A stretch of 27,503 bases of DNA from JBAZJN01 sp041651295 (lineage in GTDB: Bacteria; Patescibacteriota; UBA1384; XYA2-FULL-43-10; CAINNR01). Below, piece by piece: positions 16,041-23,820 of the stretch. The notes below the pieces were generated by a model. It was given only the letters and a program-made list of their open reading frames with translations, made no database searches and had not been told where the DNA came from. The DNA is taken from positions 1 through 27,503 of the forward strand of contig JBAZJN010000015.1 in the NCBI GenBank assembly GCA_041651295.1, in the 5' to 3' direction. The translations under genes were made by a program, and so were the position numbers. The stretch's first letter is position 1; each line of letters begins with the position of its first letter.

Positions 16041-19000
16041 CTAGCCTAAACTGATTACACCTCTTTCAATACCTTTAGATAGTTGGTCCTTTGTAACAAC
16101 TAATTCCTTGTTGTCAGTTGTCATAATCGCCAGTTTGTCTCCCCGATCACGAATCTCTTGAATCACTCCGTTTTGATCGCCATATTTCAAATTTTTGCCC
16201 GGCTCAAAAACATAACTATCACCACCAACTTCAATATTATATGAAGGAATTACTTCACCCGCTGTTCCAATGGTTTCAGTTTCTGCTGTGGAATCTCCAT
16301 CGGCGGTTAATGTTGCCGGCGGTTCAGATATAGCAGGTGCAGCCGCTGGTTCGGTTTCAAGGTCAACAATCGGGTTATCTCCTGGTTTTACCGACGGCGC
16401 TGGTTCCTCAGCTACAACTGTTGTCACTGGCGGTTTTTCTTCTTTCTCAATATTCTCTTTCACCCATTGCACAATTTCGGATTGAATATTACTCTCGTAA
16501 GCATGTTTTTTTGCCTGGGGAACTTCATTCAAAATTGTTTCAATCGCTGCTGGCCACAAATCATGAATTATTGTTTTATAAGGCCTATCTTTCTGTTTAG
16601 AAATTTCGACTCCTTTGGGCTGTATTAAAACCCGCGAATCAATACCTCTATCTAGTAATTCATTCACCACCCAAGTTGTGTCTCTGGATTCATCAGAAAA
16701 TGTTGCAGTCTCAGGTTTAAGTTTCCACTCACCTCCCTGAGCAAGTGCCACTGGCATAATCTCGCGAACTTGCCTTTCAATCTCAGACTTTTCATCGGAG
16801 GTTAAACTTTCAGTCGGTTTTTCCTTTTTTGTGATCTCTCCTTCCGGTTTTTCAGTAACTGGAGGTTCAGAGACTGGTGCTAACTTTTCCTGTTGCTCAA
16901 TTATTACGTCGTCAACAGACACAGTGATTTCTCTAATCGGCCCACCCTTTGATGGTTTTCGGAGTATAATACTTTTGACTTTCGCTCTAATATCTTTTTC
17001 CGTAGGTTTGTAATTTTCGTCGTCGAACCGCACAAAAACCTTTTTTCCGTTAACGGTTGCCTGATAAACACCTTTTGGGTTCAAATGTTCTTTGCCTTGT
17101 CTTGTTGCTGCATCATATTCTTTGTTATTTACTGGTTCAAGACCTACCAGTTGGCACTCTTTGCCGACTCGAGGATCCCCATTTTTATATTCCTCTTCTG
17201 TTTCCGCTGCAGCAGCCACTGTTGTATTTTCAGCGGCACGATCTCTATTGCCTACTGCATCACTCCGAGTTCCAACGTCGCCCGAACTCTCGGTTGTTTG
17301 AGCGTCTGATCGATCGCTTGACCCTTCAGGCGCCAATTCACCGGCTCTTGCAGAAACGGGCGGTGGAGTAACCGGAACCGCTGGTGCGCCCTGCACAGCC
17401 GGAGTTTCAGCAGGAGCTTCAGCCGGTGTCTCGGCTTCAAGGCCTTTCAGTGCTTCAGATCTGGCTTCCAACTCAGCAATTTCTTTTTGTAGCCGACCGA
17501 ATTCTATATTGCTGTATTTTGCTTGTCCAAAAAGTGCGGCGCCGGCAATTGCAAGTCCTCCAGCTAGCCAGCCAACATTGGCCAAAGTTGATGTCGCACC
17601 CATTGTATGTCCGGCGTGCCCTAGTAGTGCAGTTGGGCCAACATGAGCACCCATTCCTTGTGCAACTGCTGCTTCCCCGGCTTTATACCCAAACATCCAA
17701 CCTTTAACCGATAGAAATGTCGCGTGGCCGGTTGATAATCCTGGAATTCCACCAAGTGCTTGCATACCGGTTGGCAGACCGGTAACAAGTGCCGTGCCTA
17801 GGGTACCTCCAAAAATCGCTTTCTTCATCCCCGTCAGGCTATGCTTTGCTCGCAGCGAAAGAATTGCTGCTTTGGCATCCAATCTCTTGCTTTCCAAAAG
17901 CTGCATCTCTTTAGCCAAAGCTTCAATTTTTGCTTCGTCGCCGTCTTTATATTCATTAATCACCTTCTCGAGCTCTTTGCCCTTAGCTTCAATTTCGGTA
18001 CTAGCTTTTTCCATTTCCGACCGCGGTTTTCCTTCTCTAAGAGTTCCGATTATTTGTGATATTCCCTCAAGAGTTTTTGCTGTGCCATGGGCAAAGAGCG
18101 CAGGTCCAAAAAGCCCTGTCCAACCAGCGGTATGCATGCCAGCAGTAATTTCTGCGGCTCCCTGACCAACCTTTAGAGCTCCACCTATTCCTCGACAAAC
18201 AGCACTCTCACCAAACCATTTTTTGAACTGATTCCACTTTTTCTTTTGATCACCATATCGTTTTTCAATATCAGCCTTTTCACTGCTGCGAGCTTCGAGT
18301 GCTTTTTTGACTTCCGCCTTTGCCGCATCTGGAAGTTTTTCAACCGCCGCATCAAGTCTAGCTGCTGCCTCATCTGCTTCCGTTTCTGATTTTGATTTCT
18401 CAACCTCGGGAGTTGAAGTTGTTGCTTCAGGACCTCTTGGTGGAGGTGGTGGTACAGGAAGTGTCGGAGCGCCTGGCTCAACTCTCGGTGGTAAAACAGG
18501 CTTTCCGTCCGGACCGATTTCGGGTGGCCCAGCATAGGTTATTGGCTCGCCATCTGGTCCGACAGTAGGAGGACCCGCGGGGGCAGCTGGTTCTGTAGTT
18601 GGTGAAGCAGGTGTTACGCTCTCAGGCGCAGGCGGAGTTATTGGTGGTTCTCCTGGAGGTACTATCGGTCCGGGACCCCCACCTGCCGCTCCATCAACTA
18701 ACGGCTCAGGCGCAGATGGAGTCGACGGACTAATAGGTTCTGGTACAACCGGCCCGCGACCAACTGCATCATCAGCAACGCCTTCTTGATCAAGAAGATC
18801 GCTGCTGCCACCTAGTGTGACTGGCGACATGGCTGCTGTCTCTTCGGAAGACACCGGGGGAAAGCCGGCGCGCCTATTTCCTGGATCAATAGGTTCGTTG
18901 GGATCTCTATCTGGGACAACCGGTACTGGGCGCCCAAAAAATTGATCGTCGTGGGCAGGCCTATGCGGACCCGAAACCTTAAAAGGGTCATCTTGTGGTG

Positions 19001-19409
19001 CTGCTGGTTGTTCTTGAATGCCTGGCGCCGGAACTTGGGTCGGAGACGCGCTTTCAACTTTTTGACGCAAAAATGTCAAAAGAGCTGCGTTTGGTGAACT
19101 AGGTCCCTGATCATGTGCAGTCTCAGTAATCGGATCAGACATACCATTGAGTTTAGCATCATTAATTACTTTTACCGCGTTTGCCTTGGCGGTTTCAAGT
19201 ACTTCGTTGGCAGCTTTCAAATCAGCCTCGTGTTTTTGCGCCCACTTCTGCTTGCCCCAAATGCGAGGCCCACGATCATTTTGAATACTCAAAACGCGAT
19301 TTGAAGCTTCTGATACTCTAGACGCCTGTTCAACTATTTGCGAATAAATCGCCTGCTGCTCTGTGTCGCTAAGGGCAACACTCTCAACATTTAGTTCCGG
19401 AGCACTCAT
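16041..19409 (-). CDS. Large Pro-rich, membrane-associated protein of unknown function
   Basis: An 1122-aa modular protein. Residues 1-90 are helical, 120-335 are Pro/Gly-rich and likely disordered, with two near-identical GPP-IGPDG-P units near 280-305. Residues 340-400 are charged coiled coil. Two Gly/Ala-rich hydrophobic stretches (about 403-460 and 530-630) could insert in a membrane and enclose another coiled coil (465-520). After a second Pro/Ala-rich linker come beta-rich domains, the last (YVFEPGKNLKYGDQNGVI) SH3-like as in the neighbouring 454-aa protein. No enzyme motif is seen. It starts within the stop of the 133-aa gene (ATGA overlap), so the two are translationally coupled. A structural or channel component for the adjacent ATPases is inference. 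Confidence 0.75.
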   Translation of the reverse strand: MSAPELNVESVALSDTEQQAIYSQIVEQASRVSEASNRVLSIQNDRGPRIWGKQKWAQKHEADLKAANEVLETAKANAVKVINDAKLNGMSDPITETAHDQGPSSPNAALLTFLRQKVESASPTQVPAPGIQEQPAAPQDDPFKVSGPHRPAHDDQFFGRPVPVVPDRDPNEPIDPGNRRAGFPPVSSEETAAMSPVTLGGSSDLLDQEGVADDAVGRGPVVPEPISPSTPSAPEPLVDGAAGGGPGPIVPPGEPPITPPAPESVTPASPTTEPAAPAGPPTVGPDGEPITYAGPPEIGPDGKPVLPPRVEPGAPTLPVPPPPPRGPEATTSTPEVEKSKSETEADEAAARLDAAVEKLPDAAKAEVKKALEARSSEKADIEKRYGDQKKKWNQFKKWFGESAVCRGIGGALKVGQGAAEITAGMHTAGWTGLFGPALFAHGTAKTLEGISQIIGTLREGKPRSEMEKASTEIEAKGKELEKVINEYKDGDEAKIEALAKEMQLLESKRLDAKAAILSLRAKHSLTGMKKAIFGGTLGTALVTGLPTGMQALGGIPGLSTGHATFLSVKGWMFGYKAGEAAVAQGMGAHVGPTALLGHAGHTMGATSTLANVGWLAGGLAIAGAALFGQAKYSNIEFGRLQKEIAELEARSEALKGLEAETPAEAPAETPAVQGAPAVPVTPPPVSARAGELAPEGSSDRSDAQTTESSGDVGTRSDAVGNRDRAAENTTVAAAAETEEEYKNGDPRVGKECQLVGLEPVNNKEYDAATRQGKEHLNPKGVYQATVNGKKVFVRFDDENYKPTEKDIRAKVKSIILRKPSKGGPIREITVSVDDVIIEQQEKLAPVSEPPVTEKPEGEITKKEKPTESLTSDEKSEIERQVREIMPVALAQGGEWKLKPETATFSDESRDTTWVVNELLDRGIDSRVLIQPKGVEISKQKDRPYKTIIHDLWPAAIETILNEVPQAKKHAYESNIQSEIVQWVKENIEKEEKPPVTTVVAEEPAPSVKPGDNPIVDLETEPAAAPAISEPPATLTADGDSTAETETIGTAGEVIPSYNIEVGGDSYVFEPGKNLKYGDQNGVIQEIRDRGDKLAIMTTDNKELVVTKDQLSKGIERGVISLG

Positions 19410-19801
19410 TTTGCCTCCCCTACCGCATCTTTCTTGGCTAACTCGAGTTTGTAAAGAACCATTTCCACTAGTGCGATTTGATCTTTATTAATTCCTTTAC
19501 CATCTAAAAATTGATCGGCTTTCTCGGGATTTTCTTCAAGAATTTTTGAAAACTCTGTCGTATCGGCATCCGAAAGCGAATCCATGATCCGAACTAGCAC
19601 ACGATTTTCGACAGTATCCTGAAAAACTTTTATTAAATCGCTTTTTTGCTCTTCTGATAAATCTCCGGAAACGCCCATTAGCTCGAAAATGTCTGTTGCT
19701 AGAATCTTCTCCATTTCCTCCAAAGAAAAGGTATCAAAAAGCGCCGCCGCTTTTAAATTTCTCGCGTCCAATACTTGTAATTTATCACTATCGCTTGCCA
19801 T
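19406..19801 (-). CDS. Small all-helical protein of unknown function
   Basis: A 131-aa acidic protein predicted to be almost entirely helical, with segments such as LSEEQKSDLIKVFQDTVENR and PEKADQFLDGKGINKDQIAL. I recognise no characterised family. The ATG at 19801 is preceded by AGGAGGTGGGA at ideal spacing. A GTG two codons earlier (19807) lies within that ribosome site and is less likely. The stop overlaps the ATG of the 1122-aa gene by 4 bp. It is the first gene of the long minus-strand set, and a partner or assembly role is inferred only from that position. Confidence 0.75.
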   Translation of the reverse strand: MASDSDKLQVLDARNLKAAALFDTFSLEEMEKILATDIFELMGVSGDLSEEQKSDLIKVFQDTVENRVLVRIMDSLSDADTTEFSKILEENPEKADQFLDGKGINKDQIALVEMVLYKLELAKKDAVGEAK

Positions 19802-19955
19802 TCCCACCTCCTAGTACGTTATAAATTTATAATGTTAAATAGATAAACCTCTCGAGTTGACTCGATCATTAAAAAACTTGCTTTTTCGTTAGCGATTTCA
19901 TCTACATAACCATTATACATATAAATCGAGAAACAACGCAACAATGTTTTTGGAT

Positions 19956-20004
19956 AAAAAAATCCCCCAGTTCCCAGTACATCTTGTACATCGGGAACCG
20001 GGGG
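19956..20004 (-). terminator. Strong intrinsic terminator of the GC-rich gene
   Basis: The three stacked helices are CCCCC/GGGGG (19964-19968/20000-20004), GTTCCC/GGGAAC (19970-19975/19993-19998) and GTAC/GTAC (19977-19980/19986-19989). On the minus strand they are followed by A and seven T (19962-19956), then AT. Confidence 0.9.
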
Positions 20005-20033
20005 CGGTTCTACTTCATTGGGTTCGACCTGGT

Positions 20034-21491
20034 CTACTCGGCCCGGTCTTCGTCTTCAGCGGGCGGCGGCTCTTCGGCGGCAGGCTCAGCGGCAGGCTCG
20101 GCAGCGGGCTCGGCAGCAGCCTCGGCAGCGGGGCCGGGCTCAGCGACGGCAGCAACAGTTGCGGAAGCCTCATCAGCAGCAGTGGTGCCCTCACCTTCAG
20201 CAGTGTCGGTCGGGGGCGGAGGCGGAGCAGCGGCTTCAGCAGCAGCGTCGTCTTCGGTCGTAGCCGTCGTGAGCGGGGGGTCAGTGGGTACCGCAGCCAG
20301 CGGAACAACCGGCGGGCTCACCGGTGCAGGATCAGTCGGCACGGCCGGCCGCGCGCAACACGCGCAACCGTCGTACTCACACGGAAAGTACCCATGCGCT
20401 GCGTGTCCGCAGGCCGGGCAGGTCTCATGCCTGCCGTCGTTGATATGGCTCGTGATCCGGTCAGCCACGTCACGGACGGCATCCTCGGCAGCGTCAACCG
20501 CGTCATCAACGATCCGTCCGATCCGGCGGCTGTTCCTCAGACACCAGACCAGGGCCGCTAGCACCAAGGTGAGCAAGACGAGGTGCCAGCCAGTGTTAGT
20601 GCTGGCGTTGCCCTCGACACCCTCGAGACGCTTGGCCACATCATTGAGACCTTCGGTGACCGTGGTAGCAGATTTGTCGGCCACGGCCTTGGCATTACCG
20701 GCGGTCGTCTTGGCGTTGTTCGCGGTGTCCTGGGCAGCCTTGGCTGCTTTCAGGGCCTCAGCGGCCTGGTCACGCGCCACCTGATCCACAACCGGACAGG
20801 TGGAAGCCGGTGCAACCTTGGAAGGAGCGGCAGGGGTGATGGTAGTGGCCTTGGCGGCCGGCGGAGCAGTGGACGCCGCGGGAGCGGAAGCAGCCGGTGT
20901 GCGGCCGATCTTCTGTTCCAGCGCAGCAATCTTCCGATCCTGGATCTTGTCGTGCTTGCGCAGCGACTTGACCGCGTCCCACAGCCAGGAGATGTTGATC
21001 TCGATGTTGCCGAGCCGCTTGCGCAGCCCGATCAACCACGAGTTGAACTTCTTTCCCGAAGACGCGGCGACCCTCGAAACCGCCTTGGTCGCCTTCTGAA
21101 CCGTCGGGTTCGGGCGAACCTTGGGCTTCGAAGGCGTGCCATCGGCAGACTTGGGCGACAGGGCGCTCTTCAAGCGCTCCTGCGCCTCAGTGAGCTTCCT
21201 CATCACGTCATCCCGCTCGACCTGCAGCCTTTCGGCCTCGGCTTGGGCGGTAGCAGCTTTGGCGCGCTCAGCGGCCAACTGCTGTTCGGCGGGGATGGCC
21301 TCACGGCCAGGTTCAACACCATCAGCGGGGGGTACCTCGATAGCGGGCGGCGGGGTCACGGCGTTATCGAGGGTCGGCACGCTCGTGGGCTGTCCGGGCG
21401 GCGGCGGGGGCGGGGTGCTGTCCTGCGCGCAGGCGCAGACGGCGACGAGCAACACAAGCATCACGGCGATGAGGCTACTAAACGTCTTCAT
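20034..21491 (-). CDS. GC-rich gene: exported single-pass membrane protein with Cys-rich motif
   Basis: A 485-aa protein of strikingly different base composition from its neighbours. A Sec signal peptide (MKTFSSLIAVMLVLLVAVCA, then CAQ) has an A-C-A cleavage site near residue 22. A Pro-rich stretch, a coiled coil (about 70-112), a basic segment and Ala-rich helices (235-290) follow. One membrane helix at about 302-318 (WHLVLLTLVLAALVWCL) leads to a Cys-rich, possibly zinc-binding motif (CPACGH near 358 and CEYDGCACC near 371) and an Ala/Pro/Glu tail with AAEP repeats. GGAGAGG precedes the ATG. No family recognised. Long ORFs on the opposite strand are composition artefacts: the signal peptide, promoter and terminator all fit this strand. 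Probably acquired laterally. Confidence 0.75.
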   Translation of the reverse strand: MKTFSSLIAVMLVLLVAVCACAQDSTPPPPPPGQPTSVPTLDNAVTPPPAIEVPPADGVEPGREAIPAEQQLAAERAKAATAQAEAERLQVERDDVMRKLTEAQERLKSALSPKSADGTPSKPKVRPNPTVQKATKAVSRVAASSGKKFNSWLIGLRKRLGNIEINISWLWDAVKSLRKHDKIQDRKIAALEQKIGRTPAASAPAASTAPPAAKATTITPAAPSKVAPASTCPVVDQVARDQAAEALKAAKAAQDTANNAKTTAGNAKAVADKSATTVTEGLNDVAKRLEGVEGNASTNTGWHLVLLTLVLAALVWCLRNSRRIGRIVDDAVDAAEDAVRDVADRITSHINDGRHETCPACGHAAHGYFPCEYDGCACCARPAVPTDPAPVSPPVVPLAAVPTDPPLTTATTEDDAAAEAAAPPPPPTDTAEGEGTTAADEASATVAAVAEPGPAAEAAAEPAAEPAAEPAAEEPPPAEDEDRAE

Positions 21492-21504
21492 GGTACCTCT
21501 CCTT

Positions 21505-21590
21505 CGCCCCTTTCCGGGGGCATGCCCTCGGTGGGGCGTATTCCGACTGATTCATACGGCATATCAACTAATATCCGGTGAAGATATTAG
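21505..21590 (-). promoter_or_regulatory. Structured leader of the GC-rich gene
   Basis: Between the leader hairpin and the ATG lie two dyads. One is a perfect 8-bp inverted repeat CTAATATC/GATATTAG (21568-21575/21583-21590). The other is a GC-rich nested stem, CGCCCC/GGGGCG (21505-21510/21533-21538), enclosing the palindrome GGGCATGCCC (21518-21527). The nested stem ends about 5 bases before the ribosome site and could limit translation. Confidence 0.5.
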
Positions 21591-21696
21591 CTCATAAACC
21601 GCAGAATCAGCCAATGGAAAGGCGTCTATTATGGCCCAGCGAAGCGCGATGGCGCGAAGTTGGGCGTTTTTTCAGGTGCTTTCGCATCTCTCAATG

Positions 21697-21794
21697 AAAA
21701 ATGCGCAAAGTGCTGCTTCCGGGCGGAGGGGGAACCCAAAAGCAGCACACTGCGCACTAATCAGAAGGTCAATTGCCCTCTCGTTATCCTGCAA
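21697..21794 (-). ncRNA. Leader transcript ending in an internal terminator (small RNA or attenuator)
   Basis: A consensus promoter (21829-21801) fires toward the GC-rich gene. About 40 nt after the start lies a hairpin: TGCGCA (21756-21751) and GTGCTGCTT (21748-21740) pair with AAGCAGCAC (21718-21710) and TGCGCA (21707-21702), with one 2x2 internal loop, followed by five T (21701-21697). Transcription would end as a roughly 95-nt RNA, or read through into the gene 205 bases further on. Premature termination could thus be the control point. Confidence 0.5.
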
Positions 21795-21800
21795 CAATGC

Positions 21801-21829
21801 ATTGTATCAAATATAAACTACTTTGTCAA
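21801..21829 (-). promoter_or_regulatory. Consensus promoter of the GC-rich unit
   Basis: On the minus strand, TTGACA (21829-21824), a 17-bp spacer and TACAAT (21806-21801). Expected start near 21794. Confidence 0.8.
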
Positions 21830-22022
21830 GCTTTTTTACCCAACTTTCACTATGAATATTCATATCTGATTATGAGCAGGTTTGCCTACCCCATAGTCAG
21901 CTTCGCAGTACCGGCTGTACCACCGAAGTCAATAAATTTTTGCTAATTTCCTGCTATGCGAAAATGTTTTAAAACTCTACCGATTTTAACCGATCGGGCA
22001 TTTTCAGTAGAATTATTGTGAC
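21830..22022. other. Non-coding spacer with one hairpin
   Basis: No gene is seen. It holds a stem-loop CTTCG/CGAAG (21901-21905/21924-21928) with an inner GTAC/GTAC stem, in a locally GC-richer patch, and a weak TCTAC/GTAGA dyad near 21977-22013. The hairpin lacks a T tract. Confidence 0.5.
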
Positions 22023-22060
22023 AAAAAAGAAGCCCTGGTGTTTGTAGGCTTCTTTTTTTT
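22023..22060. terminator. Terminator after the Ala/Pro-rich gene, usable in both directions
   Basis: GAAGCC (22029-22034) and GGCTTC (22047-22052) form the stem. Six A precede it and eight T follow on the plus strand. Only the minus-strand gene ending at 22071 needs it. Confidence 0.75.
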
Positions 22061-22070
22061 ATGTGACTGA

Positions 22071-22445
22071 TTAGGCTGTTGGGGCTGGCGGGGTTCCGGC
22101 ATCTTCGACAGGAGCATCTGGTACTTCCTCAACACTCTGAGGATTTTGATCCATTGCCGGTCCGCCTATTGCTGACATCTCTGGTGCAGCTACCAGTGCA
22201 TCGTCTACAGGCTCTGCTGATACGGCTGGTGCAACCGGAGCCGGTGCATCTGCAGGCGCTGCGGCCGGAGCCATATCTGCTGCCGGTGCAGGAGTTGCTG
22301 CCATTGGGTTAGCCACAGGAGCTGCTTGCGTTTGATCATCTGTTGGTGTCCCGACGCTATCGGCCGGGATTCCGGCAGCGTTATCGCTTGTCGGAACTGC
22401 TGGTACCGCACCTGGTGTTGGGGTTGGGTTCATATCATCCGTCAT
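22071..22445 (-). CDS. Small Ala/Pro-rich low-complexity protein
   Basis: A 124-aa protein made almost wholly of Ala, Pro, Asp, Val and Thr, with no signal peptide, membrane helix or fold that I can see. It is probably disordered. Despite its composition the gene looks genuine: the ATG has GGAGG seven bases upstream, a promoter lies just before, and an intrinsic terminator follows the stop. It forms its own transcription unit. Function unknown; the composition resembles the Pro/Ala linkers in the proteins encoded at 14669-19409. Confidence 0.65.
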   Translation of the reverse strand: MTDDMNPTPTPGAVPAVPTSDNAAGIPADSVGTPTDDQTQAAPVANPMAATPAPAADMAPAAAPADAPAPVAPAVSAEPVDDALVAAPEMSAIGGPAMDQNPQSVEEVPDAPVEDAGTPPAPTA

Positions 22446-22479
22446 AACTAAACCTCCAAATTATTATTTAGACACTTTT

Positions 22480-22509
22480 ATTGTCGCCGATGATTCAATT
22501 GTTTGTCAA
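22480..22509 (-). promoter_or_regulatory. Promoter of the Ala/Pro-rich gene
   Basis: On the minus strand, TTGACA (22509-22504), an 18-bp spacer and GACAAT (22485-22480). Confidence 0.55.
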
Positions 22510-22555
22510 CCCAAACACCGGAATAGTACTTATTATTTGTGCGATCGATTTTATT

Positions 22556-23656
22556 TCAAGTATTATCTGTCTCTCGTATTTTTTTCATCAGTTTTAGGTA
22601 GGTGAAAAGATTATGAAGAGTTAAAAGCCGGATTCCTAACACTTCCTTCTCTTTTACCAGATGGTGCAAATATGCCCGCGAAAAACCCTCTACGCACGCT
22701 GGACATTGGCAATTTTTATCGATCGGTTTTTTATCCTTTTGGTTTTTCCCGGAGACCAGATTAACCTCTTTGTTGTTCAATAAGACAGCGACTCCGTGTC
22801 TGCCTAGCCTTGTGGGCAATACGCAATCAAACATATCAACTCCGAGCGCAGTGGCTTTCTTAATGTCGTCCGGCGTCCCAACACCCATTAAGTATCGCGG
22901 TTTGTCTTTCGGCAGTATTCCATCAAGTAATTTTACGATTTTCATCATTTCCGCCTGGCTCTCCCCAACTGCCAAACCTCCGATCGAATAACCCGGCAGG
23001 TCAAGTTTAATCATTTTCTCCGCACAGTATTTTCTAAGGTCGGGGTAAATTCCGCCCTGGATGATACCGAACAGTGCTGGCTTTGTTTTTAGCTTTTTCT
23101 TGTCCAAATGTTTTTTTGATCGTTCCAGCCAGTTGATCGATAACTTCACTGCTTCCTTCACATCATCACGAGACGCTCTCGATGGCGGGCAAACATCGAG
23201 TGGCATAATGATGTCGGCACCGATAGCCAGCTGAACATCGATGACTTTCTCTGGGGTAAAATAGTGTTTTTTGCCATCAATGTGAGATTGGAACTCAACG
23301 CCGTCATCGGTAATTTTAACCAAACTCTCCCCTTTTTTGTTCTTTTTAGAGAGACCAAGTGAAAAAACCTGGAAACCACCGGAATCGGTTAAAACCGGAC
23401 CACGCCAGTGGTTGAATTCGGCAAGACCGCCAAAATCTTCTATCAGATCTTCTCCCGGCCGTAAGTATAGATGATAGGTATTACCAAGAATAATCTCCGC
23501 ACCAAGCTCTTTAAGCTCCCACGGAGCGACAGTTTTCACAGCTCCCACTGTCCCCACCGGCATAAAAACCGGTGTCTTAATAATTCCGCGAGACGTTTCG
23601 ATCACACCCGTGCGGAGAGAAGATATTTTAGACTGTTTTAGTATTTTGAATTTCAT
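22556..23656 (-). CDS. tgt: tRNA-guanine transglycosylase (queuine tRNA-ribosyltransferase)
   Basis: A 366-aa Tgt, which swaps guanine-34 of Asn, Asp, His and Tyr tRNAs for preQ1 on the route to queuosine. Motifs follow the family order: GAEIILGNTYHLYLRPG, TDSGGFQVFSLG with the first catalytic Asp, and FGIIQGGIYPDLR. Next are PGYSIGGLAVGES, GVGTPDDI, and FDCVLPTRLGRHG with the nucleophilic Asp. The zinc site is CQCPAC followed by HHL (near 316-334). Length is typical. The ATG directly opens the conserved N terminus. Other queuosine genes are not in the window, so the modified base may be finished elsewhere in the genome or salvaged. Confidence 0.95.
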   Translation of the reverse strand: MKFKILKQSKISSLRTGVIETSRGIIKTPVFMPVGTVGAVKTVAPWELKELGAEIILGNTYHLYLRPGEDLIEDFGGLAEFNHWRGPVLTDSGGFQVFSLGLSKKNKKGESLVKITDDGVEFQSHIDGKKHYFTPEKVIDVQLAIGADIIMPLDVCPPSRASRDDVKEAVKLSINWLERSKKHLDKKKLKTKPALFGIIQGGIYPDLRKYCAEKMIKLDLPGYSIGGLAVGESQAEMMKIVKLLDGILPKDKPRYLMGVGTPDDIKKATALGVDMFDCVLPTRLGRHGVAVLLNNKEVNLVSGKNQKDKKPIDKNCQCPACVEGFSRAYLHHLVKEKEVLGIRLLTLHNLFTYLKLMKKIRETDNT

Positions 23657-23674
23657 AATTTTCTAATACTGTCG

Positions 23675-23750
23675 AATTTCTAATTGCTCTAAAAAATATT
23701 AAATGTCTAGTTTTTCAAATTGCTTAGGTCAATTAGGTTAATTAGAAATT
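23675..23750. repeat. Long-spaced inverted repeat upstream of tgt
   Basis: AATTTCTAATT (23675-23685) and AATTAGAAATT (23740-23750) are perfect 11-bp inverse copies separated by 54 bases, with further AATTAG words between. It spans the leader of tgt and could be a promoter-region structure or an intergenic repeat like that at 12019-12092. Confidence 0.5.
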
Positions 23751-23775
23751 AGACCAATTATCCAGTACCATTATA

Positions 23776-23808
23776 GCAAAAAAGACCCAACGAATCGAGT
23801 CTTTTTGC
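23776..23808 (-). terminator. Intrinsic terminator after rplL
   Basis: On the minus strand GCAAAAAGACTC (23808-23797) pairs with GGGTCTTTTTTGC (23788-23776), so the T run forms part of the stem and tail. Confidence 0.75.
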
Positions 23809-23820
23809 TTTGAAATTAGC

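Noticed and set aside
20020..20030. tRNA-like GGTTCGA word
   Set aside because: No acceptor or anticodon stem surrounds it; it lies next to the terminator of the GC-rich gene.
19944..21597. Long plus-strand ORFs across the GC-rich region
   Set aside because: High GC content leaves all frames open. The minus-strand frame alone has a signal peptide, membrane helix, ribosome site, promoter and matching terminator.
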